From: Papilionanthe hookeriana x Papilionanthe teres
Lineage: Eukaryota > Streptophyta > Magnoliopsida > Asparagales > Orchidaceae
Assembly (NCBI GenBank): GCA_022702705.1
Contig: CM040428.1
Location: 100,947,805 to 101,011,804 of the forward strand
DNA: 64,000 nucleotides
Direction: 5' to 3'
The translations under genes and the position numbers were made by a program. The notes under the pieces are model-generated. The model did no database searches, was not told the DNA's origin, and saw only the letters and a list, made by a program, of their open reading frames with translations. This document shows, in pieces, positions 46,151-57,848 of the stretch; position 1 is the stretch's first letter; each line of letters opens with the position of its first letter.

Positions 46151-48695
46151 AAATAAGATAATAAATTTAATTAGAAATAAAAGATAATATGTTTAAACAA
46201 CACATAATAAAAATAATAATAACATAACATCGTATAAAATAACATAAGAATAAAATGACATACAATAATAATATAACACATAAACAAAATAAAACAATAA
46301 CATACAACATACAACAATGATAACACATAATCATAACACAACCACAATACAACAATCACAACATACAACAACAGTCCCGACAACAATACAATACCAACAC
46401 GATAACAATCAAACCTAGGATAGGCCTCCTGGAACATGGTTCATTTTTCCCTTCATAAAGACTTCTAGGAAATCACAACTTGATGTAGAAAACATAATAA
46501 GAATACCCTTATGCTTAGTGAATGCATGGAGTAACCCAAATTTTATCCGATGTCCACATAAACTTCTCAATTCACATTCCAAACTCAAATTTAAACATAA
46601 ACCAGAACCAAATCCAAACACAAACCAAATTTAAACATAAACCAAAACCAAATCCAAACACAAACTCAAACAAATCTTCACATCACTCCCATAAGTCCAA
46701 ATCAAACTACCAATTGCCACCAATCAAAATCCAAACCACACCTAAACCCATCTGCCCCAACCTACCCCGAACAAGCGTGTTTATTAAGCATTAGGGTATA
46801 GGTAGGGTGAATTGTTAAGCAACATAATAAGTCTAAATGAGCCTTAGACTTTTCATTAGGATATGAGAGGGAAGCATGGACCTGCATCCTTCTTTGACTG
46901 TTTGGATACCTCTGATGTCTATTAAACTATGTCTGCTTAACGAAACCATCCTCACTTGAATTTAAACAAAGTTTATTGAAACACAATATAGAAATTCGCA
47001 TAGACATCATAGGACTTGGTAGACAACCAGGATCTAAACATAGACATCATAGGATTGAGTAGTTACTTCTTGTTAGTTCTACTTCTTCCTGTTTTCTGGC
47101 ATGCTTTAATTTCTGAAAAATTATAAACACATACATGCAATGCAATACTAAAGTCTCAGCTGGGAATAACGAGAAGGCCCTCCAGGTATGCTTTTACTTT
47201 ATTGCAATTTACCTTATTGCAATTTATTTACCTACACTGCGTTTTACTTTTCTTGTATGATAAATAAGATCGTTGCATGAAAACTGAAACCTTTAGGATA
47301 GCCATGAAACTGGAACCCAAAACTAAAATAAAAGTCATACAAGATAAAATTTACCGCCACAACATTTAAAAATATAAGACAACTCAAAATTTAATCACAA
47401 ACAGAACAAAAAAATTACAACTATAACAAAATTAAAACGTCTCGTTGGATGATCGGGAATACCTCGGATGATGTAACCCACGTGTTGCTAATGGGATTTC
47501 CCACGGTCTAAATGAAAGTGTGGAACTCATTCAGTTGAGTTTAGCAAATTCATCTGGACTAAGTGAATCCGATGAAAATAACGATGCCGGGATGGCGGAA
47601 CCGTGGGATCTTAATCGGTTCTGTTTAATCAACTTTAAGATTTGTTTTAATTAAAAAATTAAAAAAACACTTGGATTTTAAGATTTCTCTAAACCAAAAC
47701 ACTTCTCTCATCTCCTGATTTTTTCACCTTCTAAAACTAAACCTCTGCGACAACAAGGAGCTTGGAGCATAGTGGGCAGCACGGCCATCGTCGTCAGCAA
47801 AACTCGGATCTACATCAGCTAAACTTTTCTTAGAATTAAACGACAAAGCCATAGGACTTCGAGCTGATTTTCCTAGTGCAACATAAATTCTCAACTCTTT
47901 GTTTGGCATTTGCATAATAATGTTATGCAAATTAAGTCCTAACCGGTCTTAGGACTCCGAGGTAGTCGTTTGGTACGACATAAGCCCCCACATCTTCAAG
48001 GCTATTTAAATGATTGTGTTATACGAATATAAGTCCTAATTAACTAAAATTGGCAAGATTATAACATTAAATAATTCTCCCTAAATCGAAGCCAAACCAT
48101 AGGATAGTCGGGAAGTCACCGAAGTTCACTTCGGGTCCAGTGAGATCCCCTACTTCTCTTCCTTTGATTCCCTAAAATAAAGCTGTTCCAAATTTGATCC
48201 ATTCCCTATTGAAATTTCCAAAAACCAATTGTTTGAAAACCTTAAACTTTGAAATTCTTGAGATTAAAACCACTGATCATTATCGAGAGTTTTCTTAGGT
48301 GATTCCCGTCACATAAGATGTAATTAAGTATAGGGGCTTGCCCTTATATGGAACTTTAAGAACCCAGGTAATATAAACTCTGCTTAATTCCTTTATATTA
48401 AGCAGGGGAACTTGTCGGCTTATAAAATTGGTTCGCAGACCAAACGGATGTCACAAATCTTCTAGTTTATTTAATCGAGCCTCATCATCAAGCAGTGTGT
48501 CTATTCTTCGGGATAGATACACGGTTTGTAGTGCGGTGCTCGTTTATATAAACTATTTGGGATGTGAGATCGGTTTGATTTCATATCTTAAAATTTTTAA
48601 ACTTAAAATTATTTTCAAGATCAAATGCTACTTTCTAAATCTTATACATATTTAAATTATATTTAAAACATATAAATATATATGCCAACAAATTC

Positions 48696-48713
48696 TGGCG
48701 ACTCCGCTGAGGA
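48696..48713 (+). other. Primer-binding site, tRNA-Arg type
   Basis: TGGCGACTCCGCTGAGGA, 5 bp after the LTR end CCAACA. Ogre/Tat elements are known to use tRNA-Arg with a TGGCGACTCCGCTGGGGA-type site; this is one mismatch away. Confidence 0.8.
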
Positions 48714-49236
48714 ATAGTTCCTCTCTCCATTTTAATCAAATGGTTTTACTTTCATAAATCGGTAGTGTATCCATGTCCCTAGTGGATCAAACTACCCTTC
48801 TTTCTGTTGGCATACCACGTTCATTTCTGTCTTGAACGGGTATAGCCAACTCTCTTGGATTTAGGAGCCACTATTTAGGCACCCCTAAACAGAGAGGTTC
48901 CGAGATCCTTTTACCTCTTTTCTGAGATGGGGTGGACCCCCAATAAGTGTTAGATTAGGATCGGTCCCTCGGGTCGAGAAATCTTACAAGACTTTCTCTT
49001 CCTTTCCAATTCTAAATCGGGTCCTTTACCTTTTCTATAACCTTTCTCCTTTAATCGTTTTGTTTCTAACAAACAAATTCCCTAATAAGCGACCTTCTAA
49101 TAAACATACTCCTTTAAAAATCACAAGTACATTAAGATAAACAGACATGTGTTCGGACTCTTTCTTTTTCGTACTAAGTTTTGCGACAAAAGGAAATACA
49201 ATTCGGGACTGACATTCAGAATCTGCCTTACAGAAA
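48714..49236 (+). other. 5' leader of the Tat internal region
   Basis: About 520 bp with no credible gene, moderate GC, between the PBS and the first ATG with a long downstream frame (49,237). Packaging and dimerisation signals would be expected here, but none can be named from sequence. Confidence 0.5.
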
Positions 49237-50474
49237 TGTCTACCCCAAAGTTAATCTTCTTCTTTACCAACGGACTGGACTTAGCTGTCTACAAGGATGA
49301 GCTGCCTGACAATGGGATCATCCGTTTCGGACAAGGATTCAACAATACAGATATCAAAATCACTGACGTCACTCTCTTCGCACTTACAGACAAAGTGCAT
49401 GAAACTGAGAAACCTCTGATTGAGTTTAACTTGAAATCAACTCAAGAGTTCCCTCCCCTGCAAAGGGTTCCAGCTGAAAGAAGTACTGCTATTCGTAGGA
49501 GGACTGTTGTCTCTACCCCCACCGGTCTAGTCATCTCTGCACTTACCCCGGCTCCTGCCAAACTGAAGGGGAAGGAAATCCAAGTCTATGATGAGCCTGT
49601 CACCGTGGAGGGTACAGATTTTGCTGCAATACCGCCTGTTTTCGAAATTGGGTCCAGTTCAAGAGTTGCACCCCTGACTCGGACTCAGAGGAGGAATAGA
49701 AGCAGAAAGATAGCCGAATCGAGAAGGCTAAAGCTGCTGAAGTAGCTTTCCTAGAAGAGATACTCGAGCCGCCTCGAGTATACACCACTATTGGAAGGGA
49801 GTAGGTTCCACCCTCTCTCTGCTGTATCGGATGAAGAAGATGTCCGAAGAATCGCCGATACATTACCCCGACCTGCATACTATAGTAACTACAAGAGAAA
49901 AAGGTTTAAGACTACGCCATTTGCCTGGCTGCAAGCAGTAATAAAGAAATTGGCCAAGAAAGAAAGGTGTCCCGTGTCAGAAATCTTAAGGATGGGACGG
50001 GTGCCAGCTAAATCTCTCCTCGGACCGCGAATAGAGCCTGTTACTGTCATAGAGATACCAAAGAAGAGGATAAAATCCAGTTCACCCGTTGTTGTATCAG
50101 GTCTGCAAACTGGGGAGGATACCACCTTCCAGCACATAGCCGACAGACCATCCGGTCCTAGGCTTCCGGCTGCAAGAAAAATGGTGTGGCGACCTATTAT
50201 TACCGAGCCGAGACCAACACAACATCCTGAGAAGAAAAGCCTCGTCAAAGAGCTTGAATCAGAAGAAAGTGCTACTGCAATAAAAGAAACTCCCGAAAAA
50301 GAAGTTCAACAACCATCACACGACAACCGCGAGACCGTCTGGAAGAGACCCCTCGAGGATGTTATAGGAAAGCTAAGGACGGATATCCGACGGTTGGCAA
50401 AAGAAAGAGGAGAAAAGTTGGAAAATGAAGTTGATTCATCAGAATTTATGGATGACGAGTATGCTGAGATCAAC
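49237..50474 (+). pseudogene. ORF1-like region upstream of gag
   Basis: 'MSTPKLIFFFTNGLDLAVYK' starts an open frame to 49,745. Two compensating frameshifts (about 49,725 and 49,787) with an in-frame 'AEVAFLEEILEPPRVYTTIG' between them join it to the frame from 49,791. That continues with 'DEEDVRRIADTLPRPAYYSN', a basic stretch 'KRKRFKTTPFAWLQAVIKK' and a Pro/Lys-rich linker up to the gag-like start at 50,475. Ogre elements typically have an extra ORF of unknown function here. I recognise no catalytic motif. It may be an N-terminal extension of gag, because the frame runs into it without a stop. Confidence 0.55.
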
Positions 50475-52195
50475 ATGGTTGAGACACGAGCATCATCAGC
50501 TTCGCAAGGTGCTCCAGCAGCTGCAGAAAGAGATGAACCAAAAGTGATGAGAGCACAACTTCAGGAAAGAGATGATACGATTTCCCAGATGGCAAAGAGG
50601 ATGGAAGAGATGGCTGCAGCTTTAGCCACTCTCCAGAGTCAAGTACAGCCTCAGAAAGAGACACCCCCAGAGATTATCCACATTGCGGATGGAGTGAAAG
50701 AGATTACATCCGTCAACGGAGACGAGCAACAAAAGAAAGATCCTGCACAAAGCATGATTCCAGAAAAGGACATAAAAAACATGGTAGAGCAGCAGGTGCG
50801 AGAGGCCTTAGCACAAGTTAATAGCGGAACATCTATTCAGACAGTAGACCTTACCCTGAAGAATTTGATGCAGTCCAATACCCAAAAGGCTTCGTACAAC
50901 CTCTGTTCAAGACTTTTGATGGTACTGGAAACCCTCGGCAGCACGTTGCACATTTTCGCGCTAGTTATTGCTATGCCGGTGGGAGTGACACTTTACTCTT
51001 CCGACAGTTCGTCAGCAGTTTATCAGGGATTGCTTTCGACTGGTACGCAGAATTGCCGAATGGATCAGTTAAGACCTTCTCGGAACTAGAAAACCTCTTC
51101 ATTAAGCGATTCGCCGGAGCTCAGCACCATATCACCATCGATGATCTAGTGGTGGAGCAACATAAACCGAACGAGACATTGGTGGATTACATACTTCGAT
51201 GGAGGAATTTAAGCATGAAGTGTGAGCCACAACTTCAAGAACAACACGCTGTCGGCATCCTGCTTAAAAGTATTCACGGCCCTATAGCACTTCTCCTCAA
51301 AGGATTTACATTTAAGACTTTTGAGAAGTTGCTTAGCAAGGCCGGGAGCTTACAGGAGGAGGCAAAGCAGCTAAGTTTTATGGACAAGACTAATAAACAG
51401 AAGCCCGTTAAGACATTTGAAAAGAAATTCGGAATCGTCGCGGCAGTAGATAAGGGCAAGCAGCCAGTACAGATACTGCCAGAGCGACCGCAACCCAGTT
51501 ATCAACCACCGCAATGAACATACCAGCAACCTCAGTAGGACTACCAACAACCTCGACCGAGCTATCAGTCGTCTCAGCATTATGAACAACTGCCTCGTCC
51601 ATGCCGCACCCTAAAAGAATTTCTGAATAAGGAATATCCATTCAAGACTGAAGCAGTAGCGAAGATGTTCCGCAGTTTAATGAAGACGCCAGATTTCCAG
51701 TTACCAGAGCCCAAAAGGCCAGAAGAAGTCAACAAGAAAGATCATCCAAACTATTGCCCCTACCACTGGATGCTCGGGCATAAGATAGAGGATTGCATCA
51801 CTTTCAAGAGCTGGCTTGATGACAATCTACGAAAAGGGAACATAAGGATTCTGAAAGAATACATGAAGGAGCCCCAAAAAGGAGGTTCCGTCAATGTTAT
51901 TTCAACGGATCCTATTGTTCCGATAGACCCGTATACGACCGATGATGGATGGAGTACCATTTGGACAAAGTCATCAAAGAAAATTTTGGATCATATCCAG
52001 ACCGCTTCGGTGCGCGCTTCAACTCAAAGTTTGAAACCTGCCGAGCCGGCACTATCGCTTGCGATCGAAGAACCGCCCCAGAAGGAGGAGAAGATTGTGG
52101 AAGAAAATAAAATCGAGGCTCCGAAGCGTAGACTAGGGGCTGCTTATCCTAGGATGGTTATTTCCGATTCGGGGAAAAATCCCTCGGACCTCTGA
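50475..52195 (+). pseudogene. Tat gag
   Basis: 'MVETRASSASQGAPAAAERD' looks like a gag start. A predicted coiled coil follows ('QERDDTISQMAKRMEEMAAA'). A frameshift at about 50,880 enters the retrotransposon-gag domain: 'GFVQPLFKTFDGTGNPRQHV', 'GIAFDWYAELPNGSVKTFSE', 'LENLFIKRFAG' and 'DYILRWRNLSMKCEPQL'. The Gln/Pro-rich linker is broken by TGA 51,515 and TAG near 51,536, both explicable by single C-to-T changes. A zinc-knuckle-like 'CPYHWMLGHKIEDC' (C-x2-H-x3-GH-x4-C) lies near 51,755-51,800. Role: capsid and RNA binding. Confidence 0.8.
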
Positions 52196-52875
52196 CTCTG
52201 TATGATTATTTGCTCGCCCCGGCGGGATCTTATAATGATAAGAGTTTCGGTGTTGGCTACGTTTTGACCGTTTCTAACGATTACGTAACTAACGACAACC
52301 AACCTAATTCAGATCTCGATTCCAATAACAATTCTCAAATCATACATAACCTCGATGACCACGATGAAGAAGATGTTCACAAAGGAGGCTATGAAAGCAC
52401 TACAAGCAACGAGTCTATTTGTGAATTTCAAGGAGCTCCGATCATGATAGAATTAGAACTATCAGATTCCGAAGCAACTCCAGAAGAGCCTGTCGTTTCG
52501 ATTCAAGGGGAGACACCGGCATATCCAGCATCAAATTTAGAGGAAATTACCGAAGTCAACCTAAGAAGCGAAAAATTTCTACCTCCCAAGATGTGTCCAA
52601 AGGATAAAGGAAAGCAGGCGGTTGTTCAGGAAGAGCCAACCCCAGCAGAAGAATTGCCCGTTCGAGAAGAAACTGAAACACATGGTAATAAAGTGGACTA
52701 TAACGTGCTAGCCCATCTTAGGAAGCTACCAGCCAAACTGAGCATATACGACGCTCTGATCCTATCAAAGGAGATGAGGGAAGCTTTGATCAAGGCCTTA
52801 CTTGATCCAGAGACTTGTTTAGCTCAAATGGCCGGAGATTCCCTAGACGAGGTTTGTTCGTTAAAAGAACAGTGA
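52172..52875 (+). pseudogene. Gag-protease linker of the Tat element
   Basis: Continues gag after a frameshift near 52,172 ('GPLTLYDYLLAPAGSYND'). It has an acidic stretch ('NNSQIIHNLDDHDEEDVHKG') and then the conserved 'DYNVLAHLRKLPAKLSIYDA' and 'EMREALIKALLDPE', a segment seen just before protease in Tat/Ogre polyproteins. A TGA at 52,873 is followed in the same frame by 'GVTFTDNDLLPGTVDHNRPL', the usual lead into protease. Confidence 0.65.
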
Positions 52876-53640
52876 GGTGTTACCTTCACAGACAATGACC
52901 TACTACCGGGAACGGTCGATCACAACCGACCGTTGTACATTTCGAGTCACTATTGGAAATTTTACGCTCTCCAGAGTGTTGGTGGATCCAGGAGCATCAA
53001 TCAACATAATGAATCTTCGGACGCTAGCGTATTTGGAAATTGATGCTCACGAGCTTGAAACAGACAAGATGTTATTAAGAGGGTTCAATCAGAAAGGAGA
53101 AAGAGCTCTCGGATCAATAACACTACTAATGAAGACCGGTAATTTAGCAAAGACAACCGCAAAATTCCACATAATTGATTCTGAGACATCGTTCAACACT
53201 CTACTGGGTCGGCCATGGATCCATGAAAACCGGATGGTACCATCGTCTCTGCACCAGTGCATAAAGTATTACGAAGGAGGGGAACAATGCATCAAAGGTG
53301 ATTTGCAACCATTCTCCGTACATGAGATTGGAATTCATGAAGATGCAGCCTACTACGCGCCTCCAAAGAAAACAATCTTCTCCAGAAACACCGTACCAAA
53401 TGAAGCAAAAGAAGTTCGAGACGATGAAGAACCTAAAGTTCTAGTCCAACAGTCACTCACCACTCCCTTACGGAGAGATGGTGAAGGTTTCTCTAGAACT
53501 CACACCCGAGGTCGAGGCCGGGGACGAGGTCGTGGAAGAGACGTTGGAACACTTGGACAGAAAAAACCATTCGTCAATGTTGATTGGGAGAACAGTTCGA
53601 AGAAGAAGAAGAAATCAAGAAAGAAGCGACGACAATAAGT
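52876..53640 (+). pseudogene. Tat aspartic protease
   Basis: A frameshift at about 52,940 leads into 'RVTIGNFTLSRVLVDPGASI' with the active-site D-P-G-A-S at 52,985-52,999 (Pro at the variable second position). 'GFNQKGERALGSITLLMKTG' and 'FNTLLGRPWIHENRMVPSSL' are the flap and C-terminal parts of the retropepsin fold. A Lys/Arg/Gly-rich tail ends at 53,638; another frame takes over near 53,640. Cuts the polyprotein. The catalytic Asp and Gly are retained. Confidence 0.8.
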
Positions 53641-54082
53641 CAGAAGAAACCACAGTTCAAGATCTCTCTCGAAGATGAAAAGAATGAAGAATACAAATCA
53701 ATGTACGAGAGGATAAATCACTATGTGCATACTATGACCCTGACCCCGATCTATTCTAATAAAATCGAGGGTATGGTGGTCAAGGAAGTGCATGGTGGTG
53801 GTGCTAAGCCAATCAAATTCTACCGTGGTGCTTCTTCTTCCAAAACTGAAAAATGATGTACAATTTGAAGACGTTACTTCCTCTAAATTAATGGAATTAC
53901 CTTTTGGGAGGTACTCTCCCTGAGTGCAAAGTTTAATTCAACATGGTGTCCTACCTCGACGATGGACGAAAGGTCAATCACAACATTTTGAAAAGTTATG
54001 GAATAACGCCAGTCGGCCTCCGAATTTAAAATATGGCCTTGGATACGGCACAGTAGGATTAATTGACGATACAGAATTTTGA
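53641..54082 (+). pseudogene. Protease-RT linker (decayed)
   Basis: Open to 53,856 ('KNEEYKSMYERINHYVHTMT', 'GGGAKPIKFYRGASSS'), then frameshifts and stops, with 'SYLDDGRKVNHNILKSYGIT' visible at about 53,950-54,010. Ogre elements have an intron in about this region. I see no convincing donor/acceptor pair here. Confidence 0.5.
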
Positions 54083-55029
54083 TTGGTTGTCACTTGCGAG
54101 CCTAATGAAGACTGCTTGGAAGCTTCAGAAGATCTCGAAGATCTACCAATCGGAGACGCTCCACCAAAATTCGATGAAGAAATCAAATCTACAATAGACG
54201 AGTTAATGAAAGTTAACTTAGGTACTAGCGAAGAGTCTAGGCCAACCTTTGTTAGCTCCTTACTCAATAAAGAAGACTCCGAAGATATAATCAAGCTATT
54301 AATGGAGTTCAAGGATTGCTTTGCTTGGAGTTATGATGAAATGCCAGGATTAGCTCCAGAAATCGTAGTTCACAGGCTAGGAGTGGATCCCACTGTTGTT
54401 CCAGTCAGACAAGCTCCCAGAAGAATGCGTAAAGAAATTGAGCAACAAGTAATAGCCGAAGTTAAGAAGCTAATAGACGCTAAATTTGTCTGTGAAGAGC
54501 AATACCCAACTTGGTTAGCCAACGTGGTACCGGTCAGAAAGAAGAATGGTCAGATCAGAATCTGCGTGGATTTCAGAGATTTGAACAAGGCATGTCCAAA
54601 AGATGAATTTTCACTACCAATTCCAGAATTAATGATCGACATCGCTTCAACACATGAAGTCTTCTCATTCATGGATGGATCTTCAGGATACAACCAGATA
54701 AAGATGGCACCAGAAGATGAAAAGCTCACAGCATTCAGAACGCCGATCGGAGTGTATTGCTACACAGTGATGCCGTTTGGGTTGAAGAACGCGGGAGCAA
54801 CATACCAAAGAGAAATGACGAGGATCTTTGATGATCTCATTCACAACCAAGTTGAGTGCTACGTGGATGATGTGGTCATCAAAAGTAAACTTAAACGAGA
54901 TCACCTGTATGATTTGAGAATTGTTTTCGAGCGACTGAGACAATTTAACCTTAAGATGAATCCCTTAAAATGCACCTTCGGCGTCACCTATGGGAAATTC
55001 TTAGGATTCGTTGAAGTGAAATCGATCCG
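54083..55029 (+). pseudogene. Tat reverse transcriptase
   Basis: 'FKDCFAWSYDEMPGLAPEIV' starts the domain; 'NVVPVRKKNGQIRICVDFRD', 'LNKACPKDEFSLPIPELMID', 'FSFMDGSSGYNQIKMAPEDE' and 'MPFGLKNAGATYQREMTRIF' follow, and the catalytic Y-V-D-D is at 54,860-54,871. The whole domain is open from 54,083, so RT is essentially intact. A frameshift at about 55,015-55,030 ('GKFLGFVEVKS') separates it from the thumb/connection. The residues typical of the Tat lineage (KACPKD, KNAGATYQ) support the classification. Confidence 0.9.
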
Positions 55030-55710
55030 GAGAAGATTAAAGCTATCTTAGAAATGCCTCCTCCCAAAACCTTGAAACAACTACGATCCTTTCAAGGGAA
55101 GTTGGCATATCTTCGACGCTTTATCTCGAATTTGTCAAGTAGGTGTCAGCCCTTCTCGGCATTGGTTAAAAAGGACGCCAAATTCATTTGGGATGAGAAA
55201 TGCCAGCGAGCTTTCGAGGACATTAAGCAATATTTAATGACACCTCCTGTATTAGCAGCCCTAGTCTCAGGTAGACAGTTAATACTTTATACCGCGGATT
55301 TAGACAACTCTCTCGGAGCCTTGCTAGCCCAGATCAATGATGAGGGAAGAGAAAACGCTCTCTACTACCTAAGCCGTCGTCTAATCCCGATGGAAATAAA
55401 GTATCCTCCGATCGAGAAGCATTGTTTGTCCCTGATCTTCGCCGCTCAAAAGCTCAGGCACTACATGCTTTCTCATAAGGTCAACCTTATTTTGAAGGTT
55501 AATCCGTTGTAATATTTGATGACTCGTCCAACGCTTTCTGGCAGACTTGCCAGGTGGTCGATGATACTATTGCAATTCGATATAACTTTCGTGCCTCTTC
55601 GTGCCGTAAAGGGACAAGTCCTAGAAGACTTCCTCGCAGCACACCCTTTGCCGGCAGAATCGCCTCTCAACGACGATTTGCCTGACGAGCAAATAATGAG
55701 CTTAGAAGAC
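55030..55710 (+). pseudogene. Tat connection and first (degenerate) RNase H
   Basis: 'LEMPPPKTLKQLRSFQGKLA' and 'YLRRFISNLSSRCQPFSALV' form the connection. The RNase H-like part has 'LILYTADLDNSLGALLAQIN', where active enzymes have D-A-S, so this copy is degenerate, as in the Tat lineage generally, where a second RNase H takes over. Stop TAA at 55,510 within 'NPL*YLMTRPTLSGRLARW'. Continues in the same frame with 'MILLQFDITFVPLRAVKGQV'. Confidence 0.75.
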
Positions 55711-56180
55711 CCTGATGATCGATGTTGGGAACTATACTTCGACGGAGCATCTTCAACACAGAAAGACAAAGAATTGCAAACGATAGTGCCCGGTACGGCA
55801 GGAATCAGACTAATCTTTATAACACCGGAGCGGGGGATGTTAAAGTACTCCTACCACTTAACAGAACCATGTACAAACAACGAAGCAGAATAAGAAGCTC
55901 TCATAACAGAATTGGAATTAACCATTCAGATGGGGATAACGGATATCAGCATCTACGGGGATTCCCAGTTGATCATTCAACATATCGCCGGACAGTACAG
56001 AATTCTGAAACAAAAGCTTGAGTAGTACTTTCAGTATGCCATGAAGTTGTCGGAACAGATTCCAAATGTGACGATCTACAAGATTCCCATAAAAGAAAAT
56101 GCCCTTGCAGATGCGCTAGCTCGCCTTGCAAAAGAGTTTGCCTACTTACGGGATGAGTCAGTTGAAGTGTCAGTTCAGGG
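55711..56180 (+). pseudogene. Second RNase H (archaeal-type, aRH) of the Tat element
   Basis: 'CWELYFDGASS' with Asp at 55,741, 'CTNNEAE' with Glu near 55,887, 'SIYGDSQLIIQHIAGQYRIL' with Asp at 55,960, and 'ENALADALARLAKE' with the last Asp: all four catalytic carboxylates are present. Two stops (TAA after 'NNEAE', TAG after 'KQKLE') break it. The extra RNase H between RNase H and integrase is a hallmark of the Tat lineage. It would degrade the RNA strand during reverse transcription. Confidence 0.85.
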
Positions 56181-57525
56181 ACGACAGGTCCTATCACAGC
56201 TCGACATGGATACAGTACGCAAATCGAAAAGCGAAGAATCAGTTGCGGCAATAACAGAAAATACAGAAGATTGGCAGCGGCAATTAATAGACTACTTGCA
56301 AACAGGAAACCTACCGGACGATAAGTCGTTAGCCCATCAAATCCAGAAAAGAACTCTGTCTTATGCATTAATAAACAATACGTTATACAGAAGATCTTTT
56401 GACCAGATGTGACTAAGGTGCCTGAGCGGGGTCTGAGGCTCGTGAAATTGTTAAAGAGGTACATTCAGGACTCTGTGGCGCTCATCGGTCGGGTCCGAAG
56501 ATGAAAATGAAGATTAAGAGACTAGGGTACTACTGGCCCTCAATGATAACCGATTGCATGAATGTCGCCAAGAGCTGTCACCAATGTCAAGTGCATGGAG
56601 TAGTTCTACATCAACCTCCAAATGTGCTACATCTGACAGTCGCGTCGTGGCCGTTTGAGTGTTGGGGCACATATATAGTGGGTCCGATAGAACCGCCATC
56701 CTCAAGAGGACATCACTTCATTCTTGCAGCTTCAGACTACTTTTCTAAATGGGCAGAAGCGTTTCCACTCAGAGAAGTAAAGGCACACCACGTGCTACAG
56801 TTCTTCAAGAATCAAATCGTCTACCGATTCGGGGTACCGAGTAGAATAATTTCAGATAATGGGTCTGCATTCAAAAGTACAAAGATCAATAATTTTGTCA
56901 GAAGACACGGGATCGATTGGCGATATTCAACGATCTATTACCCAAGAGACAACGGCTTGGCCGAGGCCTTTAATAAAACTCTCGTCCAAATCTTAAAGAA
57001 AACCTTTGACGACAACAAGAGAAATTGGCACGAGAAATTGTTAGAAGCCTTATGGGCCTACAGGACGACTTTCAGAACACCTACTCGCCCACACCCTACG
57101 CTCTAGTGTATGGGTCCGAGGCAGTTTTACCTTTGGAGGTTCAGCTTCCATCTCTCAGAATTGTAGTTGCGAATAAAATTACTACGGAAGAGAATGCCAG
57201 ATTAAGACTGGAAGAGTTGGAAAGTTTGGAAGGAAAAAGACTTGCAGCGCAGCAGAATTTGGAACTGTATCAAGCTAAGATGATCCAGGCCCATGATAAA
57301 CTGGTCCGCCCAAGAACTATCAAAGTCGGTGACTTGGTCCTAGTTCTCAAGAGACCTATTCTTACACATCGCAAGATAGGAGGTAAATTTGAACCGACAT
57401 GGGAAGGGCCGTTTGTGGTCGAGGCAGTTTACTCTGGAGGTTCCTACCAACTGGTAAATTGCCGAGGAGAACGACATATGCTTCTGATCAATTGTAGATA
57501 TTTGACGAAGTATTACGCAACCTGA
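56181..57525 (+). pseudogene. Tat integrase
   Basis: The HHCC finger is complete: His in 'EVHSGLCGAH' (two His), then 'SCHQCQVHG'. In the core, the first catalytic Asp is replaced: the motif reads W-G-T-Y-I-V-G-P with TAT at 56,672-56,674 where W-G-x-D is expected. The second Asp (56,855) and the Glu (56,963) are present. A TGA at about 56,410 and frameshifts near 56,420 and 57,085 interrupt it. The C-terminal part from about 57,085 ('YALVYGSEAVLPLEVQLPSL', 'VGDLVLVLKRPILTH', 'FEPTWEGPFVVEAVYSGGSY') runs to TGA 57,525. No chromodomain, as usual for Tat. Confidence 0.85.
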
Positions 57526-57848
57526 TGTTTCGAAGGGTGTACTTCAAAGGCGAAATCTCATCCCTAGAAACACGGGTGGGGTAATCACTTGTGATTGAGT
57601 CCGAATCTAAAATAAAATGGATAACAAATGTCATTAACCAAAATGTTAAAAACAGAACATGTGAAATTGCAATAATAAAATGTTCATCTTTCTTTTTAAA
57701 TCATTTCATTCCTGATCTCTCCTTATCTTTTTCTACTTTCCTTAAATTTAAAAGAAGTGAATAAGAATTTACATTAATAAATATCTTTCTTATTGTTCTT
57801 ATTCTTAGTACAGCCTCTGATTCTTTCCTTATTTTTTTTCGCAGGGAA
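57526..57848 (+). promoter_or_regulatory. Spacer ending in a 3' splice-site-like tract
   Basis: No gene for 320 bp after integrase. It ends with a long pyrimidine tract (about 57,817-57,840) followed by CAG at 57,842-57,844, then GGAA and ATG 57,849. The tract fits a plant 3' splice site very well, and it sits exactly before the AlkB-containing ORF. Donors of the right kind exist in the LTR (43,998). Confidence 0.6.

Larger units (their letters stand above)
42437..48690 (+). repeat. 5' LTR of the Tat element, second part
   Basis: Continues from 35,089 after the solo LTR and ends ...GCCAACA, the inverse of the TGTTG start. 42,437-45,312 matches 61,135-64,000 of the 3' LTR with differences of a few percent by eye and small indels, including one extra copy of the 'accatgcctccacctcac' unit near 43,690-43,750. 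Contents: a C/A-rich stretch, a poly-A run (43,660), a pyrimidine-rich leader with a splice donor (43,998), a very AT-rich part and U5. Open frames here (for example 43,553-44,038) read the repeat and are not genes. Confidence 0.9.

Noticed and set aside
46167..46621. Hydrophobic Cys/Val/Leu-rich minus-strand frames that look like membrane proteins
   Set aside because: They arise from translating A/C-rich 'aacataac' repeats in the LTR; low complexity, no start context.
49600..50664. Several minus-strand open frames opposite the Tat ORF1/gag
   Set aside because: They are mirror readings of coding DNA with no recognisable protein; the plus strand has clear gag.
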